Shown here piece after piece: positions 46,600-58,994 of a stretch of DNA of 64,000 nucleotides. The position numbers were made by a program, and so were the translations under genes. The number at the start of each line of letters is the position of its first letter. Position 1 is the first letter of the stretch. The stretch comes from Hydractinia symbiolongicarpus (lineage: Eukaryota; Cnidaria; Hydrozoa; Anthoathecata; Hydractiniidae). Below the pieces are notes generated by a model. That model ran no database searches. It saw only the letters and a list, made by a program, of their open reading frames with translations, and was not told the DNA's origin. The stretch spans positions 11,507,501 to 11,571,500 of the forward strand of contig NC_079881.1 in assembly GCF_029227915.1 (NCBI RefSeq), written 5' to 3'.

Positions 46600-46930
46600 A
46601 ATAAAATTGTTCTAGCTAAAATAAAAAATATAAAGCGTTGGTTCTTAAATTACTCGTTTTACTGTCTTTGTTGAAATTACGTTATATCCGCCATTTTTTA
46701 ATGTTTAGAATTTTTAACTATGAGTAACGCTAGCGATTAATGGGAGCGACAAATTTAATTTATGAGGAAAGGAATATTTTCATTTTTATATTGACGTAGT
46801 AGGTTGTTGTATTGCGAAACGAAGTTAAAAGTCGTGTCATACTTAATATAATGTTTTCCATGACCTTCTAGCATATTATTAATGAAACTTTGACCGAGAA
46901 TATTTGGAGAAGAACTTAGTTCCCAGGGTG
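46600..46930. promoter_or_regulatory. 5' flank of UBAN gene copy B, shared with copy A
   Basis: Aligns with 23100-23522 with small gaps; similarity ends near 46930, which marks the right-hand duplication breakpoint. Confidence 0.45.
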
Positions 46931-49900
46931 TTAAAACCCCCATGAAATAACTAATACAGACACACGTGCTTTCTATGTTGTATCGTATTCATGTCGTTAT
47001 TTATGTTTTATGTGGTTATCGTCATTTTCAAGGCCTTAACAATAAAGAAAAAATAATATGTTTTCTCAGCTTAACCAAGAAATACTGCAACATCTTCTTG
47101 AAAGTTATGAAGTTACATTCCTTAAGTATTAGCTTAGAAAAGTTTCAGCCACGTTCAGTCAATATTTTCACAAACAGTAAGGCTCACTCGAAGAAAAATA
47201 ACAACAACTACAGTAAGAGAAACAAAATTAATTAACAACGGCAATGATGAAGAGTACACAACGTTGAAGGCACGACTAGTATTTGTCAAAGGCGACACCA
47301 AACTACGTGATTACTTACCAAAAAAAGTCTATTTTGTTTTTATATACTTTTCTTAGAACTTGTATCAACGCCGCTTCATAAAAAGCAAATGATTCCAAGG
47401 AACATTTACAGTTAGAGTTATTAACTACAACGACATTAGAGAAACGTGAAGATATGTTCGGTAAAGCCATTAATATCTAACTACAAAGAAATTTCCCCTC
47501 ATATATCTGCTTCAGAACGCTGAGTAAGCACTAGGAAAACATGCTTAATATCTCAAATTCACAAATAGTGACGGAATACTAATCATGTTGTTATTAAATA
47601 AGTATCTTTTATGATGATTGCAATTTTTTTTCCACTTCCTGAGATGTAACGTAGTGAATTTTCCCCAAGTTAATTACGGAATTCATGAAACGCTTTTTCC
47701 TTCCTTATATCTAAAAATTAGGTCGTATCAGCGTTAAATGTATACGTTTAAGCTTTAGTTTGGATGTTCTGGCCAGATCACATAAAATTACGATTGTTTC
47801 TTTTCAGGTTACAAAATAGTCAACTACTGTCGCGCATGCGCTGAAAGATTAAAGTCGACTTCATTACTTTCTTTCGAGAATGCGAACTTTTATTTTAACA
47901 ACTTACTTTTTAAGCCTCTATAGATCCAAAAATTCAAAACATGTTATTCCTTCCACTTAAATGTCAAAATTTAAAATTATGACACAACATAATGTTAATT
48001 ATGTTGTGTCATAATTTATGTCAACCTCATCGAATATTAAATTTCTTTACGAGGCAATATTACACACTCGTGCACCTTAAGCATTGTCCACATGCATACA
48101 ACAGATTAAATTATTTATATAGAATTGTCAGCTCTAGAATGATAAGGTGAGTTTCCAATTGTTAATTTTTAAACACTATAATACTTTTTGATTGTCAATT
48201 TTCTTTTGATACAAAATATATTCTAATTTTGGTTGTCAAAACGTTGAATTGATACAAATGATGATGCCTATTGTATATCACGCTAGAAGAGGTATCATTT
48301 TTCTGCTTTATTGTTTCTTATTTTAACTAGCAATGACCACAGTCCTAGGTATGAACTAAAATTGATTGTTCGTTTCAGCATAGCTTATATTTAGGTGAAC
48401 CTAAAATTCTGGTCACAATTATTTTAAGTAATACTGCATATTATAAACCTTTCCCACAAGTAATTACATAGGTAATTTTTTGATATTAGATTCGCGTATT
48501 TATGAAGTTAAAGTCTATTCGTCAATTTTAACGGCAGAATAATCAATTTTCCAAGTGAACTTTGGACTAACAACATTAGGTTTTTGATGCAAAAATCTCA
48601 AAAATTGTTGATTTTTGCTGACATCATTAAGTCACTTTTACGAATGTTCATTCCTTCGTTCATGTCTTTGTTTTTGCGTAGGATTAGCAAGATTTAAACG
48701 CATCTGTCTGGCCTGCGCGTGAAGTAGCGATTTTGTACTGAAATATTGTCTGCAGTGTATTGACTTTTCAAAGATTTTCGTTATTTTAAAAAAACAGGTA
48801 AAAAAGACTGCGATTGTTTCAATAACTTCGACCTATATTGTAGTTACCAGCTATTCGAAGACTCTGCGTTATGTGGATGTATTGAAAAGAAAAAGCAAAT
48901 CACATGCGTTTGAAAAAGGTTTTAACTTTACATGGATTTCTTTAATAAGCATCTAACTATGTTGCCGATAACAGCCTGCAACTTTAAGCTCAAAAATTCC
49001 TGGAATGTGTCCGAAATCAATACAATGTCAATCACGTTTAATTTTTTTTCTGTAAATCTCTAAAATAGGTTTTTTCGTGTGTGAATGAACACGATTAAGA
49101 AAACATAAGATATCGAAACTTGTGATTCTACTACATATAAATAGATTCATTCTTTATAGGTCTTTCAACTGTTGAAACCTTATGTTTTAGATCATGTAGC
49201 CTAGCAAAAGGAGATAGGTATAAACAAAGTTTTCAACTTAATTATTTATCAGCTATATAACAAAATTATTTTAGCAGTGACATATTTTAGGACTGTAAGT
49301 CTGATATCAGAAACGTTCAAGTGTTGACTTTAATCAGCAGTCTATCCTACGACACAAGCGAAGGTTTAGAATATTTAATTATTCAATTGTTTTCATAAGC
49401 CTTGCCAGCAGGAATAATAGAGAAAATCTGAGTCGTGCTAAAACATGAATGACAATAAATTAAAGGAATATGACCATAAGATTTTAAAATGCCACATCTC
49501 AGGGTAGCATCAATAATTGGTATGTCGCAGATAATATATAAAAATGGTAATGTAAATGTATATATCAACGTTTCTTAGGCGTGACCTCAAAATTTTAACA
49601 ATAATAATCAAGTTTATTGAGCCTTTAAATAGTGTGTTAAATATATTTCAATCAATGAAAAAGCTTGCAAATTTAATTCCAATTACAACTTCTTAGTGGG
49701 TTGTTAGTGTGTAACATATTATACATATCATCAAAATGTTGTGGTATGAGCCCACATTGTGTTAAAATACTAAGTTGTTATAATGAAAGTCAACAAAAAC
49801 ATCACAGTATTCTTGTGAAACTAGGTGATATTCACACAGAGCTTAGAAGGATTTGACTTAACAATAAGATTAAATTCTAAGCACAATAGCTTAAACATAA

Positions 49901-50060
49901 GTGAGGAAGAAGGAACCCAAATTGGGTAAGTTCTTCAAACCTGGGTCACCAAATCCGTTTTGGAATGGACGAGCTGATGATGTCATCAACATTGTAATTA
50001 GCGGTTCAAGGTCTACATAAGAGGTAAACGTGTTAAACAAATTTGTAAAAAAAATAATAT
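46931..50060. other. Intergenic; contains a perfect hairpin
   Basis: No gene recognised. Holds the 19-bp-arm hairpin at 47974-48017 and a TCGCGCATGCGCT word at 47829-47841 (NRF-1-like palindrome). Confidence 0.35.
47974..48017. repeat. Perfect hairpin, 19-bp arms, 6-base loop
   Basis: Left arm AAATTATGACACAACATAA, loop TGTTAA, right arm its exact inverse. The right arm plus TATGTCAAC recurs nearly exactly at 24494-24523, so it belongs to a dispersed repeat rather than being unique. Confidence 0.75.
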
Positions 50061-50433
50061 TTGCATAGTAACGGGTCTTTGCTGAGGTCACCAAAATATT
50101 TAAAGCATACTATTTCCTTCCAGTCAGAACTACGTGGTCTTATAATTATTTTAATCCGCGATACATTTTTTGGTGTATCGGTGAGTCATTGGTTACTTCT
50201 CCGCGTTTCCATTGCTTTTCTGTCTAAGTGGATTTCTTCATTGACTAGTGAAGATAACAAAAAAATTACCCAGGATGTCGATATGAGATGCGATGATAAT
50301 TTTTGGTATAAAAAATCTCGCTTCCAAGAACTGCTTTTTGATAGCGGAAGATGCCAATACATGTTTGATGGCAAATATAGATAAAAGAGCATAACAAAAC
50401 ACAATATTTCCATTACTTCGTTTTTAGAGCATT

Positions 50434-50608
50434 ATTTTAGAGCATTGGTATCAGCTGTCTGTGAAACTTATGACTTGACAATTAATAACACGGAGGTCAA
50501 AACATGCCATCAGCTTGTCACTAGTTATTGTGAACATGCTAAGGAAGATATAGCAAAATTGTCACCCTCCGCCCCTGGTCCTCTTACCCTTTTCTGTTCT
50601 AAGGTAAG
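50434..50608 (+). other. Exon-like open segment, unidentified
   Basis: Between a TTATTTTAG acceptor and a TCTAAGGTAAGAT donor, one frame is open for 57 codons with coding-like composition (ALVSAVCETYDLTINNTEVK, SYCEHAKEDIAKLSPSAPGP, LTLFCSK). No partner exon joins convincingly; the frame at 50061-50384 just upstream might be related but ends in a stop. Not recognised. Confidence 0.3.
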
Positions 50609-53600
50609 ATAAAAATAAAAGCTAACTTTTTTAAAAAGTTTGAGTAAAAAATGTACAGCTTGATAAAAATGAATTGGATCGTATGAAAATGATTGTGTTT
50701 TATCTTGTGAGTTATTTGAAGAACTGGTTATTAACAGGGCTGTTAATTACGAACATTTCTAATTTAAGTCAAAGAAGTGCTTTAAACAATAAAACTTTTA
50801 ATTGTATGACTAAAAATTATTATATTGATCGACGACGCTTCTCCATAACTTGTAAATTTTAAATCTCGAGCGACCGGGTTTTTTCGCCCGCAATTTTGAA
50901 ATGTTATACGATTGGCTATTTTTTCGACATAATTCATTGTTGATTTTATGTTATTGTTTAAAACCTTATGTCTTTTATTTTCATTACATTTGGCATTCGG
51001 CAATTTTGTCAAATCCCAAATAGAAGAAAAAAATCGAAGATAATACAGAAACGACAGTATTTTTAGCATCTATATAAAAATATATATTGCTTTCTATATT
51101 ATTATTATCACTGGTCCTACAAAACCATTTGGATGGCCAATATAACTGTGTCTGCTTTTAACGTGAGTGCTGAAACCTTAATTTACTGTCCTAGTGTATT
51201 TGAAGTAGCCTTTTGTTTCGCTGCTTAGGCGAATACAACATGAAAAATAAAGTTCATAAAACTTGCAAACACATCAAACAACCACTATTAAAAAAAAATT
51301 GATCCTTTGCTTTATGTAACTGTTTTTCTGCTATTCAATTTGAAGAATCGTTTATTCGAACATATCTTCCGATCCTATGCACTTTCGATTTAGTTGATCA
51401 CGTTCGATTTAATATAATAGATTTAGTATAATTGAATTATATTATATTATATTAGTTCGATTTAGTATAGAAATAGTGAGTGCATGACAGATCCTCACAA
51501 ATTTACCTTTAATTTCTCTGCTGCAATGTGGACACATTCTTGAATTCATAATGAAGTAAGAACAATACAGAAAGTCCTAAACTCAACTTTAATTTGTTCC
51601 TTAGAACTGTTTGTTTACTCAAACATGCAGTAAAGTATTGTTTGGTGCGCAAAAAATATGTACCAATACAACACACTGTTCCGTAAATAAAACAAGCGCA
51701 AGTAATAATCACTAAGTGAGTTGTGAAGGCTGTAAAAATGTGCCTTATTCCAAGCACATAAAACGCTGTAGATATCATACACTGTATCCAGTTAAATAAG
51801 GGTCATAAAGACAACGATTTCTCTAACCACTGTTTTTAAATTTAACTATTGGAGTTTTTGAGGTTAATAAGGTCTGAAGTAGAAGCAACGAATATTAAAA
51901 AAATTACTTTCCCTTGGTATATCTTTTGTTCTATGGCTTTATGAGTTTGTGAACATAAACAATAAACCAAGCTACCGTTCAGCTAGCTTATATGTGCCAG
52001 AACTTCATAAAAACAACAACACAATTTCGATGTATTTAACACGCTACTTACAAGTTTAATGTTTTTTTCTCTAATGATAAGGCTTGGGGGTATAAATCGG
52101 TGTTATATAAATAATAAGAGAAACTATCTCGTCCTTACACGAGGGAAAATTTTATTTCAGCTCATGAGATTTTTGTAACACGAGGTTGTGAATAGCATAT
52201 AGATTACAGAACGAAAATAATGCAAAAACATACAGAAATTAAAAATATAAACTTACTGTCTGTTTTTTTTATGAAACACACTCTTTTAAAAACATCACAG
52301 CATTGATTTTTTTTCTCCACAAGTTGTGCAGTTATATGCTCAATAATCTTTCAAATTGCTGACACCTAATTGAAGTTTCGATTTATGCATCCAACGCCTT
52401 CCTCTATAATTTTCCATTCATACGGTCACTCTTTTTAATCAATTTAGAAAGATAATTAACATATGAAACTACTGCATGATGCAGAAGCATCTAGTTTTGC
52501 AGTTTCGTTCATACCATAATTAACCTTGTTCACATTTACACCCGGGTTTTCTGTTCTTAAAATATGCGCATATCTCTGATGCAAATAGAGATGAAACGAT
52601 AGCTGAAAATATTATCAAACTAGCGCATGGTTACATCCAGCCCTGAAGTTGCAACATTTTGGCAATATAGCTTAAAAGAATACAGGTGTTTAGGGTTTTA
52701 ATATTAGAAATTTAATAAAGTTTGTCCATTACCTGAGCGCCAGGAGTAATTATCAAATTTGATTAGTTGTTTGTTGAACTTTTACTTAGAGTGTTTTCAT
52801 GTCCGCATGACAAGTATAACAACTGCTGAAGCAATTACTGACATGTAGAAGTCAACGCCTGTGCGAGCGAGCTATGAAAATCTGTACAGCCTGACAACGA
52901 GCACGTTAAAAAATAATCTTTGAGATATATATGGACGGCGACGATAAAAAAAACAAAAAAATTATGATCGTACTTTCTAATCAAATTTTTGAAACTGCGA
53001 CATAATCTTAAGGGAAAGATAAGACACGTGGTTAACATCGAGAAGATATATAACTCAGTTTCCCATTTTGAACTCAGTTTCCCATTTTGTAAATGACTTG
53101 ATAGGTTATATGGTCACATGAATAAGTCTCGTATTATGAACGAGTACTTTCACTTATGGGTTCTTATGCTTGATAAAGTATATCCAGGCTCAGATAGGGG
53201 AATATTTGAAACATACGCTAAGTCCAGTTTCGGTGAATTTATTTTGCTATTCTAGGATTAGGAAGGCTCCAAGGATATAGAAAAATAACTTTTTTTACGA
53301 AAAACTTCTTAGACAATTCGTGGAAATTATTTTATGAAAATAGCTATGACACACAAACCGTGTCAACTCTCATTTTAAACGACCCAATGAAGCGTGAATG
53401 ATGTGCCCCATACATTCTTTTATTATACAAGCAATATTTTAGATGCCAACATGGACGTTCAAATCCTTTGAAAAACAAAGGTTCTGATAAGCTACACCAG
53501 TCCAGCTTGAAGTGGAAATGTTAGAATAAGGAATTATAAAACCTACAATAGTTCTTGAGACAAATGATTGCACAAGTTTAAGTTCTATATGAAAATTAGT

Positions 53601-53803
53601 GTGAAAGTCTTATTTCAGAACAGGTGAGCGTGTAAAGAAAATTTTTTTGAGCATTAGTTAACGTTCTTGTTACTTATAGCGACGGTCAATTCGATAAAAA
53701 TGAAGTATTAGTCTCGGTGCAGGATACTACTGTCTTTATAAAATAAAATTCTTGAAGCATCAAGAAATTCGCGAATTTTTGAGCTTTTTACGAAATGCTT
53801 TAA
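50609..53803. other. Intergenic, no gene seen
   Basis: AT-rich, with an ATTAT microsatellite-like patch at about 51425-51460 and a short direct doubling AACTCAGTTTCCCATTTTG at 53053-53089. No gene supported. Confidence 0.35.
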
Positions 53804-54239
53804 CCCTATTCGGTCCGGGGGGGGAGGGGGGGGGGGGGCGGATTCCGCCCCCCCCCCTTAGGGATTTTTTTTAATAACTCCTGATTGCTTTCTTATATGG
53901 CTATGATACTTACTGAGTTTCAACATTTATCTATTAGACACCTGCATGCTAAATTTTTAGGTCCCATACCTTTCAGAGGCTTTGATATTGGCCATTACTC
54001 AAAACTACCCCTAAAATCTCTATGAAATCCTTATAATGGGGAAAATATAATAACTCCTGTTAGGATTATCCTTGGAACTTGAAACTTGCAACACAACTTT
54101 GTTTCATCAAGACGAATCATTTTGAATAATTTTGACACGTGACTAATCCGATTTTCCGATTTTGTCGAATTTTACCCGAAAATCGGAAAAAACGCCCCCC
54201 CGGTCATAGTATGTTCGAAAAACCCCGGACCGAATAGGG
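53804..54239. mobile_element. piggyBac-like MITE with TTAA target duplication
   Basis: 436 bp flanked by TTAA on both sides (53800-53803, 54240-54243). Perfect inverted ends CCCTATTCGGTCCGGGG / CCCCGGACCGAATAGGG. TTAA plus CCC-start ends is the piggyBac signature. Just inside the left end is a run of about 18 G with one A, facing a run of about 12 C, able to pair. No coding capacity. Confidence 0.85.
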
Positions 54240-54243
54240 TTAA

Positions 54244-55270
54244 TTGCCATCGTCGCTTTTCGCAAATATTGTCGCGCATTTATGTTAATTCCGTCATTTG
54301 CCTTTAGCAAAATTTAGGGATAATATGTCGAGTGACATAAGTTTATCTTTCGCTGACATTTTGCCAGCTTAAAAAGTAAAGAGTAATCAGTCAGTGACTT
54401 CTGCAGGTCCTGAGAATATTTTTTACGTGAATAACAGAGATAACGGTTCCTCCGATAAATGATATTGATGAAGGATGCCTTCAACTATTTGGTGAACTTG
54501 TAGAAAAAAATAGAAACATTAATTATGCAAGTTATGTCATAGTAAAATAAATTATCGCGAAATTAATTAAAATTAAACTTTCGATTCGCGAAATTGCGTA
54601 ATTAAATTCCCGCGAAAATTAATTCTTGTAAAAATTTATTCCATTAAGATAAATTCCATTCGAATTTATTTGAAGTTGACGTGAAGAGCGTAATTTGTAA
54701 AGTTTTCCCACGTTGTGCTGGAGCTGACTTTTTGGTAGTTAACAAGAATGTGATTCGGGGAATTTTTTCTCCTTAAAACATCTAACTAGGGAGGTACAAG
54801 AGACCTAATTTTTGTCGCTGGAAATTTACGAACGATCGAACGAACAAAAATGTAAGGAACAAAAACAAATTTTGTGTTATGAACACTGTTGTACGAGGAA
54901 GAGCAAAATGTTTTTAAAATGTATTCCTCACAATAAGTAAGTTATTTTCTTAATGTGGGTGGATTAATAGAATCATATTGGGAGTGATTTAGGTTAATTT
55001 AAAGAAAGCTGACAGTTATTAAACATTTCATAATTGAACGTATTGTAAAGGTTGTAAAAAGTGCAGAATACTGATAAAAAAATTGAAGAAACGAGTAAAA
55101 CAAACTTGGTCGAAGGATTTCCTATGGAGTGTAAGAGCCTTCTAAATCCATTTATAGATAAAAAAAATAAAAAAAGTGGTTTATATCATCTAATATATAT
55201 ATATTTTAAAATGATGCGCAAAGTACCCATTCTTCAATGTCCATGTTACGGCGATTGTGATTATATTAAC
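54244..55270. other. Intergenic, no gene seen
   Basis: Contains repeated AATTAATT/CGCGAAATTAA words around 54545-54640. The 109-codon frame starting at 55061 runs into the satellite element and is not recognised. Confidence 0.3.
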
Positions 55271-56165
55271 CTGTTATTGAATTTCCGCGCCCGAAGGCGT
55301 AGGAAATTCTTTAAAACCGTCGTTTTTTCTTTTGGAGCATTTTTTGAGAAAAAATCGACCCTGGGATTTCACGTTCCTCTGATTTTTTGATACCTAAATG
55401 TCATTTTAGGCCAAAATTGGTTCAAAAATTAAAACTACTTTATTTTCCACAATATTTGGCACAGTTAACAAAAAAGTATACTGAACATGATGGTGACATC
55501 AAAATTTCGATTTTTGGCCACCTTAAATGTCATTTTAGGCCAAAATTGGTCCAAAAATTAAAACTACTTTATTTTCCACAATATTTGGCACAGTTAACAA
55601 AAAAAGTATGCTGAACATGATGGTGACATCAAAATTTCTATTTTTGGCCACTTTAAATGTCATTTTAGGCCAAACTTGGTCCAAAAATTAAAACTACTTT
55701 ATTTTCCACAAAATTTGGCACAGTTAACAAAAAAAGTATGCTGAACATGATGGTGACATCAAAATTTCGATTTTTGGCCACCTTCAATGTCATTTTAGGC
55801 CAAAATTGGTCCAAAAATTAAAACTACTTTATTGTCCACAATATTTGGCACAGTTAACAAAAAAAGTATGCTGAACATGATGGTGACATCAAAATTTCTA
55901 TTTTTGGCCACTTTAAATGTCATTTTAGGCCAAAATTGGTCCAAAAATTAAAACTACTTTATTTTCCACAAAATTTGGCACAGTTAAGAAAAAAAGTATG
56001 CTGAACATGATGGTGACATCAAAATTTCTATTTTTGGCCACTTTAAATGTCATTTTAGGCCAAAATTGGTCCAAAAATTAAAACTACTTTATTTTCGACA
56101 AAATTTCGCACAGAACACAAAAAAGAATATGCTGATCATTATGGTGACATCAAAATTTTGATTTA
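55271..56165 (+). repeat. 130-bp satellite array with hairpin leader, copy 1
   Basis: Begins with a leader (TTATTGAATTTCCGCGCCCG, then AAGGCGTAGGAAATTC forming a hairpin) and about 90 bp shared exactly with the 62449 copy. Then six units of about 130 bp, starts at 55399, 55527, 55657, 55787, 55917 and 56047, each beginning ATGTCATTTTAGGCCAAA. Units differ by a few bases. Short frames in it are repeat artefacts. Confidence 0.85.
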
Positions 56166-56184
56166 GCGAGACACACAAAATGCG

Positions 56185-56234
56185 CTTAAGAACGAACGGG
56201 CGAACCCGTCGATTTATCCCAGGCGACCGAGTAG
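56185..56234 (+). mobile_element. Helitron-like 3' end
   Basis: AACGGGCGAACCCGTCGATT and CCCAGGCGACCGAGTAG parallel the family's GGGCGAACCCGTGGATTTTT and CCACGGGCTAACGACTAG. It lies directly after the satellite array, so the array may be inside a worn Helitron. Confidence 0.45.
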
Positions 56235-57080
56235 TGTACAACAATTCTCCGCATCTGGTTGTAGAGCTAAATTATATGAAGCATATTAAAACTAGATTCC
56301 TACAAGTCATGGAATGCAACATATTGTTGGTCGTACTTAATCAACGTGTTAGTTAAGAAATATAAAGTCAGGTGTACGTTAGTTTGTTTTAATTTGGTTT
56401 ATATTTACAATTTTGCAACAAAATCTTTGCTGGCATCATTTAAAATGCTCAAAATATAAAACTCGGAAATTATAGCTAATACAAAATTATTATTCATGGT
56501 TTTCCTTTTTAGTTATAGCAGTTTTTCTTATGTTTATCCTTTGCTGCTTATTAATCCATCTATATTTAATCAATCATTTTGCTATCAAACTAATATTTGG
56601 CTAGTTAAACAATCATCACCTATATTGATGCCCCTACATCTATATCACCTGCCCAACGCAACGCTAAAGGACTCAGAAATTAAAGTTTCACTTGCACGAA
56701 CTTTCTAGTCGGCTTCAATGTCTGTTGCTTCTGGAGAATCGTCAACGCCTAAAAAAAGACGTATCCTAAAGTGTTCTGGCTGCGAAGATCCCTGGATTTA
56801 CACAAATTTAGTATTTCCAGCCGCCATTGTCAAGATCGTCGTTCTAACAAACCAACAAGGTCACATCATCTGACCTATTAATGTCTTTGACACTTCCTTC
56901 AAATATAATGTCCTCAATCAAGAAATTCAACTGCCACCGTAAATGATTTTTTTTCCGCAAATTCCTTAGGTAAAGTGTGCAAACGGAAGAGCAACATCTT
57001 CTTAATCAAATTGCTGCTTGACTATCCGAATTAGTAAGGCTCCGATCAGTTTCAGTTTCAACAATGTATTAATGAAACCA
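56235..57080. other. Intergenic, no gene seen
   Basis: Short frames only; the rightmost part may already belong to the retroelement relic that follows. Confidence 0.3.
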
Positions 57081-58343
57081 ATCATGTTCATGTAAATCTT
57101 CACCCTTCATCCTTCACCCTCGACGTACAACCGCCATCTTGTTTTGCCTCACTACCTGCTCCGCAACAGTTAACAATTTTATTGACCAATCCCACTGTTT
57201 TATTTTCACAACAGCAAACACGCCCTCTATTGGATGTTTTTTGCAAGCAAAAAGACGGTATCAGTTTGAACTTATTTCTGCGCCCTGCACTTTCTTCAAA
57301 CACTGAAAATGGTAAGCCTCTTCGTATTGTTCATTTTGTGTCTCGTCTTCGTCCTGCGGAGAAATAGAAAGTTATTTCTACCGAGTCTGGTTCGCAAATT
57401 ACGCTAATGTTGGTCACTGATAATAACAAGCTGAAACTAGAATCTCTTTTCATTGAATGATATAATTTAAGAACTTTTTATGCCAGATTTTCAATCTCGT
57501 TAGATTTACGTAACTATTTGTCTTCTTCTATTAAGGTCTCAGAAATGGCTAGAAAGTATTCTTTGGAGTCCGTGCTGAAGTATGCTTCAGCACACCAATG
57601 CTATCCATAAAGTTTTGGCAACAGAATTTGTTTGAAGTGTTCTGATACCACGTTGGGCCTCCCGTCCTGTCTTAACACTTCCAATGCCTTAAGTAAGGGA
57701 AATTCAAGTTCACCTGCCTTGGGATCATCCCCAGGGTCTCCTATACACACCTCTTTAGGTGTGGAAATTTTCGGTACTTTTAACCACCAAAAAGGTGACT
57801 TTGACTTTAAACCTGACTTTGCTGAGGTATGCATTATATATGACTGTTCCATGCCAGTTGAAAAGGGCGACAATACGTACATTAAAAAATATGATATTAA
57901 AAAAATAATAATGCCTGTACTATAAATAAGCAGGGATATTTTATCGCAAAGTTTGGTCAAGGCCATGCATGGCTTTTTTCTGAAAGCACTCAACATTCAC
58001 ATCTTGTCGATACTCGAGATCAAGTGCTCCAGGAATATTTTATCGCCTCACACAATGTGTTCGTCGCATGAGGCGAGGACGAATTTTTTCTCTAGTTTGT
58101 CTACCTAGGTTTCTCTTCCAGCTACTAAACTGGATGCATTGAGGAAAGTGGCGTCAATTTTTTTATCTAAAAATAAGTTGCAACGCCATGCTGGTCGCCT
58201 AAATTGGACTTGCATTATGGTGATAGAACATTCATGTGTGTGTCCTGAATCTAATAAACGTCTTGTTTTCCCCTGCCTTCAATTGTCGCATGTTGCTCGA
58301 GTTTACATTCAAGACAACAATTATTATCATTTTTGAACTCGCG

Positions 58344-58390
58344 AATAAGCAGACATCACAAACTGCTGTAGTTTGTGATGTCTGCTTATT
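58344..58390. repeat. Perfect hairpin, 21-bp arms, 5-base loop
   Basis: Left arm AATAAGCAGACATCACAAAC plus T, loop GCTGT, right arm the exact inverse. Lies inside the retroelement relic, where it interrupts the frame, so it is probably a later insertion or part of one. Confidence 0.75.
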
Positions 58391-58961
58391 TTTATTCTTT
58401 TCTCATTGGCCAGTATGCCATCTGTGATAGCTAGTTTTTGTATTCTCATTTCTCCTGGTTCCCCCTCACATCGTTTCGGTGCAGTATTGGTGCAGGATGT
58501 TCCCATTTCTCAGCATGCCATTAATGCTGGGAATACACAAGACCTGTTTTCGTGTTCACATGTCGTCGCCACTTGGGCTTGATTCCACAGATGCTTCATG
58601 CCTGTATATTGCCCATTTTATTAGTTTGTTACTACCACAATCAGTTTGTATGTTTGTATGTATCTAAATTTCACTGCCCTGTTACATCTAGAGATAGGGT
58701 ATGGTAATCCTTTAACTAAGTATTGGATGCTGACAAGAAAAATATAAATCGTATTCTTACTATTTTCTGCCAAGCCACGTCTTTTTATTACCATTGCACT
58801 TCTTGTTGCGATTTATTTTCGTCTTAATCTTAATTTAATCGTAGTTTTCATGCATCATTTTGGTCTGTTTGTTTAGTTTCATTTTTTAGTCACATTTATT
58901 GGCAGCATCTTTTACATTATTTAACCTCTGCATATATATGGTGAATATATGGTAAGGTAAT

Positions 58962-58994
58962 AAGAATATATGGTGGAACACACCATATATTCTT
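58962..58994. repeat. Hairpin, 14-bp arms
   Basis: AAGAATATATGGTG, loop GAACA, CACCATATATTCTT. Near-identical GGTGAATATATGGT lies just upstream. Confidence 0.6.

Noticed and set aside
55387-55614. 75-codon frame (and its twin at 62559)
   Set aside because: Encoded by satellite units only; the repeated protein simply mirrors the DNA repeat.
55271-56165. CRISPR-like array
   Set aside because: Units are contiguous 130-bp near-identical repeats without unique spacers, in a eukaryotic genome.
57601-57996. Minus-strand 131-codon frame
   Set aside because: Overlaps plus-strand fragments of the retroelement that read sensibly; its own sequence has no domain.
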